Below, piece by piece: positions 6,883 through 16,254 of a stretch of DNA of 21,350 nucleotides. The notes below the pieces were generated by a model. The model made no database searches, had not been told where the DNA came from, and was given only the letters and a program-made list of their open reading frames with translations. The stretch comes from CAYWJT01 sp964458655. Lineage in GTDB: Bacteria > Acidobacteriota > Aminicenantia > Aminicenantales > Saccharicenantaceae. Each line of letters begins with the position of its first letter. The first letter of the stretch is position 1. The position numbers and the translations under genes are program-made. The DNA is taken from NCBI GenBank assembly GCA_964458655.1, contig CAYWJT010000051.1, positions 1 through 21,350 on the forward strand, read 5' to 3'.

Positions 6883-9800
6883 ATGAAAAAGATCGTTTCC
6901 GTCCCACTGACGCTGGTCCTCGGCCTCGCCCTTCTTGTCGGGGCGGGCATGGTTTCCTGCAAGAAAGGCGGGCAGAAGCCCAGGGTATCCATGGAGCAGG
7001 CCTGGTACAGGTACATTGTCGCCCACACGTCGGGGGTCATCCCGCGCCGGTCATCGATCCGCGTGCTGTTCGTCGGCGACGCCGGCCGCTCGGGTCAGGA
7101 CGCGCCCGGCGTCATGGAGTTTTCCCCGCCCATACCCGGCAAAGCGCAGTGGCGGGGCACCCGAGAACTGGTTTTCACGCCCGACAGCGAGCTGAAACCA
7201 GACACCGAATACAAAGTCGTGGTCCACGTCGACAGGATCCTCAAGCTTCCCAGGGAGTTCGCGACCTTCATTTTCATGTTCAGGACCATCAAACCGGCGA
7301 TGGAGGTCAGCCTCGAGGGGTTAGCGGCGGAGGACGCGGCCAGGCCGGAGGCTCAGGTCCTGAAAGGCATGGTCTTCACGTCCGACATGGAAGAAGCGGA
7401 GCGCGTGGAGAAGGTCATCAACGCCGAAGCGCAGGGCCGGGAACTCGAGATTACCTGGAGCCATTCCGCGGACAAAGTCTCCCATTATTTCACGGTCCAC
7501 GGCATCGAAAGAGGGGATGTTGTGACCAGGGTGCGGCTGAGCTGGGACGGGGCTCCGCTCAAGGTCAGCGACAGCGGCTACCGCGAGGTCGAGGTCCCGC
7601 CTATCGGTCTGTTCGAACTGGTCAACGTGGAGGCCGTGCAGGCCGAAACCCGCTTCATCCGCGTCCGCTTCTCCGACCCGCTCCTGCCCAACCAGGACCT
7701 CGAGGGCCTCATCCGGTCGGAAGACCGGCCGCTCACCTTCGAGGTCGAAGGCAACGTCGTCAACGTCTATTCCCGCCGCGACTTCACGGGCGAAGTGCCG
7801 GTCACGATCTCGGCCGGAATCAAGAATTACCTGAACCGGCCGCTCAGCCGGGACGAGAGCCGGCAGGTCGTGTTCAGGTCCCTCCGGCCGCAGGTCCGTT
7901 TCGTCGGCCGAGGCGTCATTCTGCCGCGAAAGGACAGCCTGAACGTCCCCTTCGAAGCCGTCGGCCTCAAGGCCGTCCAGGTCACCGTGTTCCAGGTCTA
8001 CAGCAGCAACATCGCCCAGTTCCTGCAGGTCAACGAGCTCGAAGGCACGAGCGAGCTGGCCCGTGTCGGCAGGTATCTCTGGCGCAAAACCCTCCAGCTT
8101 TCGGATGACCCGGCCGTCTTGAACCGCTGGTCGCGCTACGACCTGGACGTCTCGTCGCTGTTCCGGGAAAGCCCCGGCAGCATATTCCGCATCATCCTGT
8201 CCTTCAACCGCGGCGATTCCGCCTTCGCCTGCCCCGAAAGCTCCGAACCCATCCGAACCGAACCGCCCCCGGCCAACCAGGAGGAAGAGGGGGGTTACTG
8301 GGACGAGACTTTCGATTATCCGTATCTCCCCGACGGCTGGTGGAAGCGCAGCGACCCCTGCCACGACGCCTATTACAACCCTAACTACAACCGGGAAGCC
8401 GTGGTCGGCCGCAACTTCATCGCCTCCAACATCGGGCTCCTGGCCAAGCTCGAAGAGAGCAACACCCTGCATGTCGTGACCACGGAAATCGGCACGGCGG
8501 CGCCCCTGCCGGGAGCCAGGGTCAGGGCCTACAACTACCAGAACCAGCTCCTCGGCGAGACGACGAGCGACGGGAACGGTTTCGCCGTCCTGAACCTCGA
8601 GAACCGGCCTTTTCTCGTGACAGCCCAGTCCGGGGGCGACACTGGCTATCTGCGCCTGAACAGCNNNNNNNNNNGACTCGGCCCTCAGCCTGAGCCAGTT
8701 CGACGTGGGCGGCGAGGCCGTCAAGAAGGGCGTCAAGGGCGCGATCTACGGGGAACGAGGCGTCTGGCGGCCCGGCGACACGCTGTTCCTGACCTTCGTC
8801 CTTTTCGACCGCGAGCGCAACCTGCCGCCCGGTCACCCCGTGGTCATGGAGATTTATTCGCCGCGCGGTAGGCTGGTCGAGACCCGCAAGCCCGACCGGG
8901 CGCTCGGCTCCTTCTACGCCTTCCGGGTGCCGACCGCCGAAGACGCCGAGACCGGGGCTTGGCAGGCCCGAGTCCTCGTGGGCGGCCTGACCTTCACCAA
9001 GACCGTCCGCATCGAAACGGTCGTCCCCAACCGTCTCAAAATCGATTTCAGGACCGGCCGCGACGTCCTGAACGCCTCAGACGTCCCCCTGGAAGCGAAC
9101 ATCGCCTCCCAGTGGCTCCACGGCGCGCCGGCCTCGAACCTCAAGTTCGACGTCTCGGTGAGGCTCGCCTCGAGACGCACTGCGTTCAAGGACTTCCCGG
9201 ACTTCGAGTTCCAGGACCCGACCCGGGAATTCAAAGGCGGCGAGGTCGCCGTCGGCCAGGGAACGCTGGACAAGGACGGCCGCGGCCGCGTCAAACTCGA
9301 TTTCGCGCCGGCCCGTCCCAGCCCGGGCATGCTCGACGCCACCTTCGTCACCCGCGTTTTCGAGGAGAGTGGCGATTTCAGCCTGGATTCCTTCACCCAG
9401 CCCTATCATCCCTACGATTGCTACGTCGGCGTCAGGGTCCCCGCGGGCGACACGTCCTTCGGGATGCTTGTCACCGACAAGGAGCATACCGTCGATATCG
9501 TCACCGTCGACCCCTACGGCCGCGGCCTCTCCCGCCGCAACCTGAAAGTCTCGTTCTACAAGATCGACTGGAGATGGTGGTGGGAACGCGAAGGCGAATC
9601 GCTCGCCGAGTTCATCTCCCGGCCGTGGACGAGGCCGCTCGCGAGCGCCGAGGTTTCGACCGAACAGGGCCGGGGAAGCTGGCGGTTCAGGGTGGCCTAT
9701 CCGGACTGGGGTCGTTTCCTGGTCCGGGTGGAGGACCCGGAGGGCGGCCACGCGGCCGGCAAGATCGTTTACGTGGACTGGCCTGGCTGGGCCGGCCGCT

Positions 9801-12418
9801 CGCGGGCGACCGGCCAGGAGGCGGCCACCAGGCTTAGCTTCACTTCGGACAAGGCCGCCTACCAGGTCGGCGAGAAAGCCGTCATCTACATCCCGGAGAG
9901 CGTCCAGGGCCGGGCCCTGGTGTCGGTCGAGAACGGCTCCTCGGTGCTGCAGAAGATGTGGGTCTCGACCCGGCAGGGCGAGAACCGTTTCGAGATACGC
10001 GTCACGGATAAGATGACCCCGAACGCCTACGTGCATGTCTCGCTCCTCCAGCCGCATCGCGGCAAGGTCAGCGACGCGCCGATCAGGATGTACGGGGTCA
10101 TACCCATCATGGTCGAGGACCAGGCCACGGCCCTCGAACCTGCCCTTAAGGCCCCGGATGAAATAAGGCCGGGCGAGAGATTCACGGTCCAGGTCGGCGA
10201 AAAGAAGGGCCGGGCCATGACCTATACCGTGGCCGTCGTGGATGAAGGCCTGCTGGGCCTGACCCGTTTCAAGACGCCCGACCTGCGTCAGGAGTTCTAC
10301 AAGCGCGAGGCCCTGGGCGTGACCACCTGGGACCTCTTCGACCGCATAGTCGAAGCCTACGGCGCCGAGCTCACCCGCATCCTGGCCCTCGGCGGCGACG
10401 AGGCCGCCGCGGCCCGGGACGCGGCCCGCAAGCCGCGCCGCTTCCCGCCGGTGGTCATGTTCGACGGGCCGTTCGAGGTCAGGGCCGGGGCGACGGCGAG
10501 CCACGAGTTCCTGATGCCCCAGTATTTCGGCGCCGTCAGGGTCATGGTGGTGGCCGGCCGGGAGGGGGCCTTCGGCTCGGCCGAGAAGTCCGTCCTGGTT
10601 AGAAAGGACCTGATGGCCCTGCCCACCCTGCCTCGTGTCGTTCGGCCGGGCGAGGACATCGCCATGCCCATAACCATCTTCGTAACCAACCCGGCCATGA
10701 AGCAGGTCGAGGCCTCGGTCGAGACGAACGAGCTTTTCCAGGTCGTGGGCGAGACCTCCAAGACCGTCCCCTTCAGCGAGCCCGGCGACCGGGTGGTCAC
10801 CTTCAGCCTCAGGACCGCCCAGGCCGTCGGCCAGGGTCGGGTGCGCTTCCGGGTCAGGAGCGGCGCCGAGACCGTCGAGGACACGGTCTGGATACCGGTT
10901 CTCGGCTCCAACCCCATGATCACCCGCTCCGACAGTTTCGAGGTCAAACCCGGCCAGACACTGAAGCGCCTGGTGACGCCGTTCGGGATAGAGTCCACCA
11001 ACACCGTTGCCATCGAAGCGTCCACTCTGCCGCCGCTCAACCTGGAAAAAAGGCTCGACTTTCTCATCCAATATCCCTACGGTTGCCTGGAACAGACGCT
11101 GTCCACGGCCTTCCCGCAGCTTTACCTGAAGAGCCTTGTCCGCCTCGACGAAAGACAGAGTAAAGAGGTCGAGAACCATATCAAGGCGGCCGTCGACCGG
11201 CTGGGCCGTTTCCAGATGTTCAACGGCGCCTTCACCTACTGGCCGGGCGGACGTCAGGAACACGAGTGGACGAGCGTCTACGCCGGTTGGTTCCTGCTGG
11301 AGGCCTCGAGGCTGGGCTACAGCGTCCCGGAGCACATGCTCGCGGCCTGGAAGGTCAACCAGAAGATGCTGGCCAACTCCTGGACGACGGGCGGCCGGGC
11401 CCAGGAGCAGACCCAGGCTTTCCGCCTGTTCGCCCTGGCCTCGGCCCGCGACCCGGACCTGGGAGCCATGAACCGGCTCCGAGAAAGGAAGGGCCTGGAC
11501 CCCGCGGCCGCCCTTCAGTTGGCCGCGGCGTTCAACGCGCTCGGCATGCGGGAAGCGGCGACGGAGCTTGCGGGGCGGACCGAGCTCAAGACCGAGCCGT
11601 ATCGGGACCTCAGCGTCACCTTCGGTTCACAGGTCCGCGACAAAGCCCTGATGGCGCGCTCCCTCGTGCTCCTGGACATGAAGGACAGGGCCAAGCCGTT
11701 GGTCGAGGAGATGGTCAGGACCGTCGCCTCGGACTACTGGCTTTCCACCAACGAGACGGCCTTCGCCCTGATGGCCATCGCCGCCTATTACGGGACCGCC
11801 GGCATCAAGCCCTTCACCTACAGCTTCGCCTGGGACGGGGAAACACCCGCAACGGTCGAATCCGGGTCCCCGGTCGACAGGAAGGTCTTCGCCGACTTCC
11901 CTGTTTCGGGCCGCACCCTGTCGCTGACCAACAAAGCGGACACGCCGCTCAGCGTGACGATTTATACCAAGGGCGTGCCGCCGGCCGGCGAGGAGGCCGA
12001 AGCCGCGAGCGAGGTCGAGCTCAAAGTGGTCTTCAGGGACATGGCCATGAACCCGATTGACATAACCTCCATCCGTCAGGGGACGGATCTCGTGGCCGAC
12101 GTCCGGGTCAGGAACATCGGTCCGCGGGAACTCAAGAACGTCGTGCTCGCGCAGCTCGTCGCCGCCGGGTTCCAAATCAAGAACCCCATGTTCGCGGCCG
12201 GTCTTGAACGGCCCGCCGGCTGCGATTATCAGGATGTCCGGGACGACCGCGTCCTAACCTTCTTCAGCCTGGCGCCGGGAGAGGAGAGGACCTTTCTCAT
12301 CGTCCTCAACGCTTCCTATCTGGGCAGGTTCTACCAGCCGGGCGCGGCCGCCGAAGCCATGTACGACGCCTCGGTGCACGCCAATTCCAAGGGAACCTGG
12401 GTGAATATCGTCCAATGA
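6883..12418 (+). CDS. bacterial alpha-2-macroglobulin lipoprotein (broken by a 10-N assembly gap)
   Basis: A YfhM-like alpha-2-macroglobulin that should trap attacking proteases in the periplasm through a thioester. The start ATG at 6883 has GGAGGGGG upstream; an in-frame ATG at 6796 lacks a site. A lipoprotein signal peptide ends at Cys26 (MVSC). 594 codons precede the Ns and 1247 residues follow. The frame shifts across the 10 Ns only because the gap length is a placeholder: GYLRLNS before and DSALSLSQFDVGG after are adjacent parts of one domain in this family, so few residues are missing. Visible domains include repeated macroglobulin (MG) beta domains, YGERGVWRPGDT (MG domain), VVDEGLLGLTRFKTPD (before the bait region), the thioester YPYGCLEQ (TGC at 11084-11086), the alpha/alpha thioester domain, and the C-terminal YQDVRDDRVL...MYDASVHA domain. 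It overlaps pbpC by ATGA. Confidence 0.93.
8665..8674. other. assembly gap (10 N)
   Basis: Ten undetermined bases inside the alpha-2-macroglobulin gene. The codon before ends exactly at 8664 and the next frame begins at 8675, so the true insert should be a multiple of three. The family sequence suggests it is only a few residues. Confidence 0.99.
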
Positions 12419-14766
12419 AGACGGAAAAGAAGCGGTTCAGGCTGAAGCTGGCCGTCGGCGCCGCAGGGCTGGCCCTGGCCGCGCTCTGGCTGGCGCCGCT
12501 CGGCGAACTCTTCCCCGAACCGCTCTCTCCGGTACTTTTTTCCTCGGAAGGCCGCCTGCTCGGAGCCAGGCCGGCGGCCGACAGCCAGTGGCGTTTCCCG
12601 CGCGGCGAGGCCGTCCCGGAGCGCTTCTACCGGGCCCTGCTCCAGTTCGAGGACCGACGTTTCTTCCTCCACCCCGGAGTGGACCCTCTCGCCGTAGCCA
12701 GGGCGCTGTGGCAGAACCTGAGCGCCGGCCGGGTCATGAGCGGAGCGAGCACGATCACGATGCAGCTGGCCCGGCTCGCGCGCGGCAACCGCGAGCGGAC
12801 CTACGTCGAGAAGCTGCTTGAGGCCTGCCTGGCCCTGCGCGTCGAACTCAAGTACAGCAAGAAGCGGATCCTGGAATTTTTCGCCGCTCACGCGCCCTTC
12901 GGCGGCAACGTCGTCGGCATCGACGCGGCCTCATGGTTCTATTTCGGCCGGAGCCCCCAGGAGCTGAGCTGGGCCGAGGCCGCTTTCTTGGCCGTCCTGC
13001 CCAAGAACCCGGCGCTTGCCGCCAGCCCTGAAGGCCGGGGTCTCCTGCGCGAAAAGCGGGACAGGCTGCTCGAGAGGCTTCAGGCCAGGGGCGTCATCAC
13101 CGAACTGGAGCGCCGTCTGGCCGCGGCCGAGCCCGTGCCGGACGGCCTGCTGCCGGTGCCGAGGGAAGCTCCCTATCTTCTCGACACCCTCGTTTCCCGG
13201 TACGGCAGCCGGCGGCCGTTCTATTCGCTGATCAGGTTCGACCTCCAGCGCGGGGTCTCGCGCGCGCTCGGGGCCCAGGCCGAAAAAATGCTCGGGCGGG
13301 GCATCAGGAACCTCGCGGCCGTGATCATCGACAACAGGACGGCCGGGGTCGCGGCCTATGTCGGGAATGTCGGCCTGGACCGGAGTTTCGAATGCGGTCA
13401 GAACGTCGACATCCTACAAAGCGGCCGCAGCACCGGCAGCATCCTCAAGCCGTTCCTCTACGCCTCGCTTTTCCAGGAAGGCGCGATAACGCCGGAAACT
13501 CTCATCGCCGACACGCCGGTCCGGTTCGAGGGCTACCGGCCCCAAAATTTCGACCGGAAGTTCCGCGGAGCGGTGCCGGCGCGTTCGGCTTTGGCCTGGT
13601 CGCTCAACGTGCCGGCGGTCCGGCTGCTGAGGGAGTTCGGCATCCCCCGCTTGCACGACCGGCTGACCAGGTGGGGCATGACCACGCTGTTCCGGCCCGC
13701 CGATGACTACGGCCTGACGCTCGTGCTGGGCGGCGCCGAGGGCCGGCCGTTCGAGGTCGCCTCGCTCTACGCCGGCCTGGCGATGCTGGCCCTGGGCGCG
13801 CCCGGCGGCGGCCAAAAGGTGCGCCTGCTCAGGGACGAGAAAACCGAAGCCTCCAGTATGAGGGAACTGGGAAGCGGAGCGGCCTATCTGACCCTCGAGG
13901 CCCTGACGGAGGTCAACCGTCCGGACGAGGAAGGTTTCTGGCGGAACTTCAGCTCTTCCAAATGGGTGGCCTGGAAGACCGGCACGAGTTACGGGCTCAA
14001 GGACGCCTGGGCGGTGGGCGTCACGGCCGAATACACGATCGGGGTCTGGGCCGGCAACGCCGACGGCGAGGGCCGGCCGGGCCTGACCGGGCTGGCGGCG
14101 GCCGCGCCCGTCCTTTTCGAGCTTCTCGGCGTCGTGGACGGCGGCGGGCCGATCCCGAGGCCCCGGACCGGCCTGAAAGCGGTGCGCGTCTGCCGCGATT
14201 CAGGGCTGCTGGCGACCGACATCTGCCCGGCGCGGACCGTCTGGATGCCGGAAGAGAGCCACCTCAGCCGCGTGTGTCCCTATCACCAGACTGTCCATCT
14301 GGATGCCTCCGGCCGCTTCCGGGTCGACAGCCGCTGCGAGCCCGTGAGCCTCATGAGACACGAGCCCTGGTTCGTGCTGCCGCCGGCCCAGGAATACTAC
14401 TACCGGGCCTACCACCCTGAATACAGGTCTCTTCCGCCTTTCCGGCCCGGATGCGGGACCGACCCGGGCGCCGAGGGCGGCCGGGTCATGAGCCTGATCT
14501 ATCCCGAGCCGGGCACCGAGGTCTTCATCCCAGTGGACCTCGATGGTCGCAGGAGCGAGGTGGTTTTCGAAGCCGTGCACCGGCAGCCTGAAGCCTTCAT
14601 CCACTGGCACCTGGACGAGGATTACCTGGCCACGACCAGGGCCTTCCACCAGGTTTCGCTCAACCCGGCGCCGGGTGACCACCTGCTCGTCCTGGTCGAT
14701 TCCGAGGGCCGCAGGCTCGAACGCCGGTTCAGGGTCATCAGCGGGACGGGAAGCGGCGGCCGCTAA
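12415..14766 (+). CDS. pbpC: penicillin-binding protein 1C (bifunctional transglycosylase/transpeptidase)
   Basis: A 783-aa class A PBP of the PBP1C type that polymerises and cross-links peptidoglycan at the outer face of the inner membrane. Residues about 10-30 form the membrane anchor (LAVGAAGLALAALWLAP). The GT51 transglycosylase domain shows catalytic E79 in FEDRRFFLHPGVD and SGASTITMQLAR. The transpeptidase shows all three active-site motifs: S342-I-L-K345, S396-L-N398 and K521-T-G-T. Residues about 690-780 match the PBP1C-specific C-terminal domain (BiPBP_C). The ATG overlaps the alpha-2-macroglobulin stop (ATGA), so translation is probably coupled. PBP1C and A2M are a known partnership in which the PBP repairs the wall while A2M traps the protease that entered. 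The end overlaps dut tail to tail by 4 bp. Confidence 0.95.
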   Translation: MKTEKKRFRLKLAVGAAGLALAALWLAPLGELFPEPLSPVLFSSEGRLLGARPAADSQWRFPRGEAVPERFYRALLQFEDRRFFLHPGVDPLAVARALWQNLSAGRVMSGASTITMQLARLARGNRERTYVEKLLEACLALRVELKYSKKRILEFFAAHAPFGGNVVGIDAASWFYFGRSPQELSWAEAAFLAVLPKNPALAASPEGRGLLREKRDRLLERLQARGVITELERRLAAAEPVPDGLLPVPREAPYLLDTLVSRYGSRRPFYSLIRFDLQRGVSRALGAQAEKMLGRGIRNLAAVIIDNRTAGVAAYVGNVGLDRSFECGQNVDILQSGRSTGSILKPFLYASLFQEGAITPETLIADTPVRFEGYRPQNFDRKFRGAVPARSALAWSLNVPAVRLLREFGIPRLHDRLTRWGMTTLFRPADDYGLTLVLGGAEGRPFEVASLYAGLAMLALGAPGGGQKVRLLRDEKTEASSMRELGSGAAYLTLEALTEVNRPDEEGFWRNFSSSKWVAWKTGTSYGLKDAWAVGVTAEYTIGVWAGNADGEGRPGLTGLAAAAPVLFELLGVVDGGGPIPRPRTGLKAVRVCRDSGLLATDICPARTVWMPEESHLSRVCPYHQTVHLDASGRFRVDSRCEPVSLMRHEPWFVLPPAQEYYYRAYHPEYRSLPPFRPGCGTDPGAEGGRVMSLIYPEPGTEVFIPVDLDGRRSEVVFEAVHRQPEAFIHWHLDEDYLATTRAFHQVSLNPAPGDHLLVLVDSEGRRLERRFRVISGTGSGGR

Positions 14767-15185
14767 TACAGGCCCGTCGAACCGAAACCGCCCTCGCCCC
14801 GGGGGGTCTCGTCGAGTTCGTCAGCCTCGACGACCGAAACTGCGGCCACTTCCTGCACGAGCATCTGGGCTATTTTCATGCCTTGTCTGACGCGGAAGGT
14901 CTCGCTTCCCAGGTTGACCAGCACGACCTGGATCTCGCCCCGGTAGCCGGAATCGACCACGCCGGCCAGCCTGTGCACCCCCTGAAGGGAGAGGCCGCTC
15001 TTGTCCCAGATCAAGCCGACGAAGCCGGCCGGTATGGCCGCCTGTATGCCGGTCGGCACCGCGTAAACCGACCCCGGCTCGAGCTCGTGGTCAACCGCCG
15101 AGAAAAGGTCGAGTCCTGCGTCGCCCAAATGGCCGTACCGCGGCAACCGCGCTTCCGGACGGATTTTCCGTATCTTAAGTTCCAT
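14763..15185 (-). CDS. dut: dUTP diphosphatase (dUTPase)
   Basis: A 140-aa trimeric-type dUTPase that hydrolyses dUTP to dUMP and PPi, keeping uracil out of DNA and feeding thymidylate synthesis. The ATG at 15185 has AGGAGGA at the right spacing. All five motifs are seen: AGLDLFSA (D26), WDKSGLS in place of the common RSGLA-type motif 2, GVVDSGYRGEI (catalytic D78), GMKIAQMLV, and the glycine-rich RGEGGFGSTG at the C terminus. It lies 85 bp after nrdG on the same strand with no promoter that I can see, so it probably belongs to the nrdD operon. Its TAG overlaps the pbpC TAA in the shared tetranucleotide CTAA. Confidence 0.95.
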   Translation of the reverse strand: MELKIRKIRPEARLPRYGHLGDAGLDLFSAVDHELEPGSVYAVPTGIQAAIPAGFVGLIWDKSGLSLQGVHRLAGVVDSGYRGEIQVVLVNLGSETFRVRQGMKIAQMLVQEVAAVSVVEADELDETPRGEGGFGSTGLY

Positions 15186-15270
15186 AAAACTTCCTCCTCT
15201 CACCGGCCGGTCGGAAGCGGCGGACGCGCATCGGCCCTCGAAATCGCGCCGGCCGGCGACGCCTTCGCCG

Positions 15271-15969
15271 TCAGGCTTCCTCGACCCTGACTTCCCGGAA
15301 AAAAGGCCGGGCCGCTTCGGCGATCGCCAGCAGCTCTTCCCGGCCGTAGGGTTTGACCTGCAGGAAAGCCGGGTCGATCGTGTCATGGGGTAAGAATTGC
15401 TGCACGACGAACAACCCGGCGCCCCTCAGCCACTCGCCGATCCTGATCGCGTCCTCGCGGCCGACCAGCCCGGGGACGAAAGTGGTCCTGAAGATGACCC
15501 GGGCCGAGGAGCCAGACAGTATGTCGGCGCTGCGCACTATGCTTTCCATATCGACGTTGGACCTGGTCACTTCCCGGTAGCGCTCGAGCGGCGCCTTGAC
15601 GTCCATGGCGACCCAGTCCACAAGGCCCTGGCCGAGCAGCCTCTCCAGGGCGTCCGGGAAGGAGCCGTTGGTGTCGAGCTTGACCAGCAGGCCGCGGTCC
15701 TTGATCACGCGCAGGAGCTCCTCCAAGTCATCATGGAGAAGAGGCTCGCCGCCCGAGACGCAGACTCCCTCCAACCAGCCGCGCCGGCCGTCGAGGTAGG
15801 ACAGGAAAATGTCCATGGGGATGGTCTGGAGCCCGCCCGGCTCGAGCACCAGCCGGGAGTTGTGGCAATAGGGACAGCGGAAGTTGCAGCCGCCCAGGAA
15901 CACGGTCGAGGATATGTGTCCCGGGAAGTCGCGGCTGGAGAACTTCTCTAAGCCTTTGATCTCAACCAA
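15271..15969 (-). CDS. nrdG: anaerobic ribonucleotide reductase activating protein (radical SAM)
   Basis: A 232-aa radical SAM enzyme that uses a [4Fe-4S] cluster and S-adenosylmethionine to place the glycyl radical on NrdD. The cluster motif is C28-NFR-C32-PY-C35; GGEP at 73-76 is the SAM-binding turn; KLDTNGS and AMDVKAP are further family motifs. The start is TTG at 15969, preceded by GGAGGAG 8 nt away inside the redoxin gene; no in-frame ATG fits near the conserved N terminus. It overlaps the end of the redoxin gene by 22 bp, so coupling is likely. The N terminus (EKFSSRDFPGHISSTVFLGGC) is the variety called anaerobic RNR activating protein or PflA-like; the adjacent nrdD supports the NrdG role. 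Confidence 0.9.
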   Translation of the reverse strand: MVEIKGLEKFSSRDFPGHISSTVFLGGCNFRCPYCHNSRLVLEPGGLQTIPMDIFLSYLDGRRGWLEGVCVSGGEPLLHDDLEELLRVIKDRGLLVKLDTNGSFPDALERLLGQGLVDWVAMDVKAPLERYREVTRSNVDMESIVRSADILSGSSARVIFRTTFVPGLVGREDAIRIGEWLRGAGLFVVQQFLPHDTIDPAFLQVKPYGREELLAIAEAARPFFREVRVEEA

Positions 15970-16214
15970 GCCTCGAGCTCCTCCGCCGTGTTGATCACGG
16001 CCCGCACGACGCCCTGGGTATGGACGATGAGCGTCGGGATGATGACGCCGCCCGAATCGTCGCGGCGCAGGTGGCGGATGAACTCCCGGACCCTGGCCTT
16101 GCCGGCCTGCTGGGTCAGGCTGAGCTCGCTGTAGGCCACGGAGTTGGCGGCCAGCGCGGCCTTGACCTTATCGCACTTGGGGCAATTCGGGTACGTGAAA
16201 AGCAGATATTCCAT
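15948..16214 (-). CDS. glutaredoxin/NrdH-like redoxin of the class III RNR operon
   Basis: An 88-aa thioredoxin-fold protein with active site C11-P-K-C14 (YPNCPKCDKVK) and the cis-proline segment VIIPTLIV. It sits between nrdD and nrdG, so the likely role is thiol reductant for NrdD, as reported for NrdD subtypes that use a redoxin and not formate. The ATG at 16214 is preferred because GAGG lies 5 nt upstream; a GTG at 16220 would add two residues. It overlaps nrdG by 22 bp and begins 40 bp after the nrdD stop. Confidence 0.85.
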   Translation of the reverse strand: MEYLLFTYPNCPKCDKVKAALAANSVAYSELSLTQQAGKARVREFIRHLRRDDSGGVIIPTLIVHTQGVVRAVINTAEELEAWLRSKA

Positions 16215-16254
16215 GGCCACCTCGCGTCACGGGCTCCGGGCCGGGAACCCGGGC

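Noticed and set aside
7321..8736. 471-codon minus-strand frame
   Set aside because: Runs across the N gap opposite a well-supported gene; no motif.
9077..11335. 752-codon minus-strand frame opposite the alpha-2-macroglobulin gene
   Set aside because: Antisense shadow of high G+C third positions; no ribosome site or recognisable domain.
15186..15386. N-terminal extension of dUTPase to an ATG at 15386
   Set aside because: It would overlap nrdG and read through the AGGAGGA site; dUTPases begin at the MELKIRKI-like strand.
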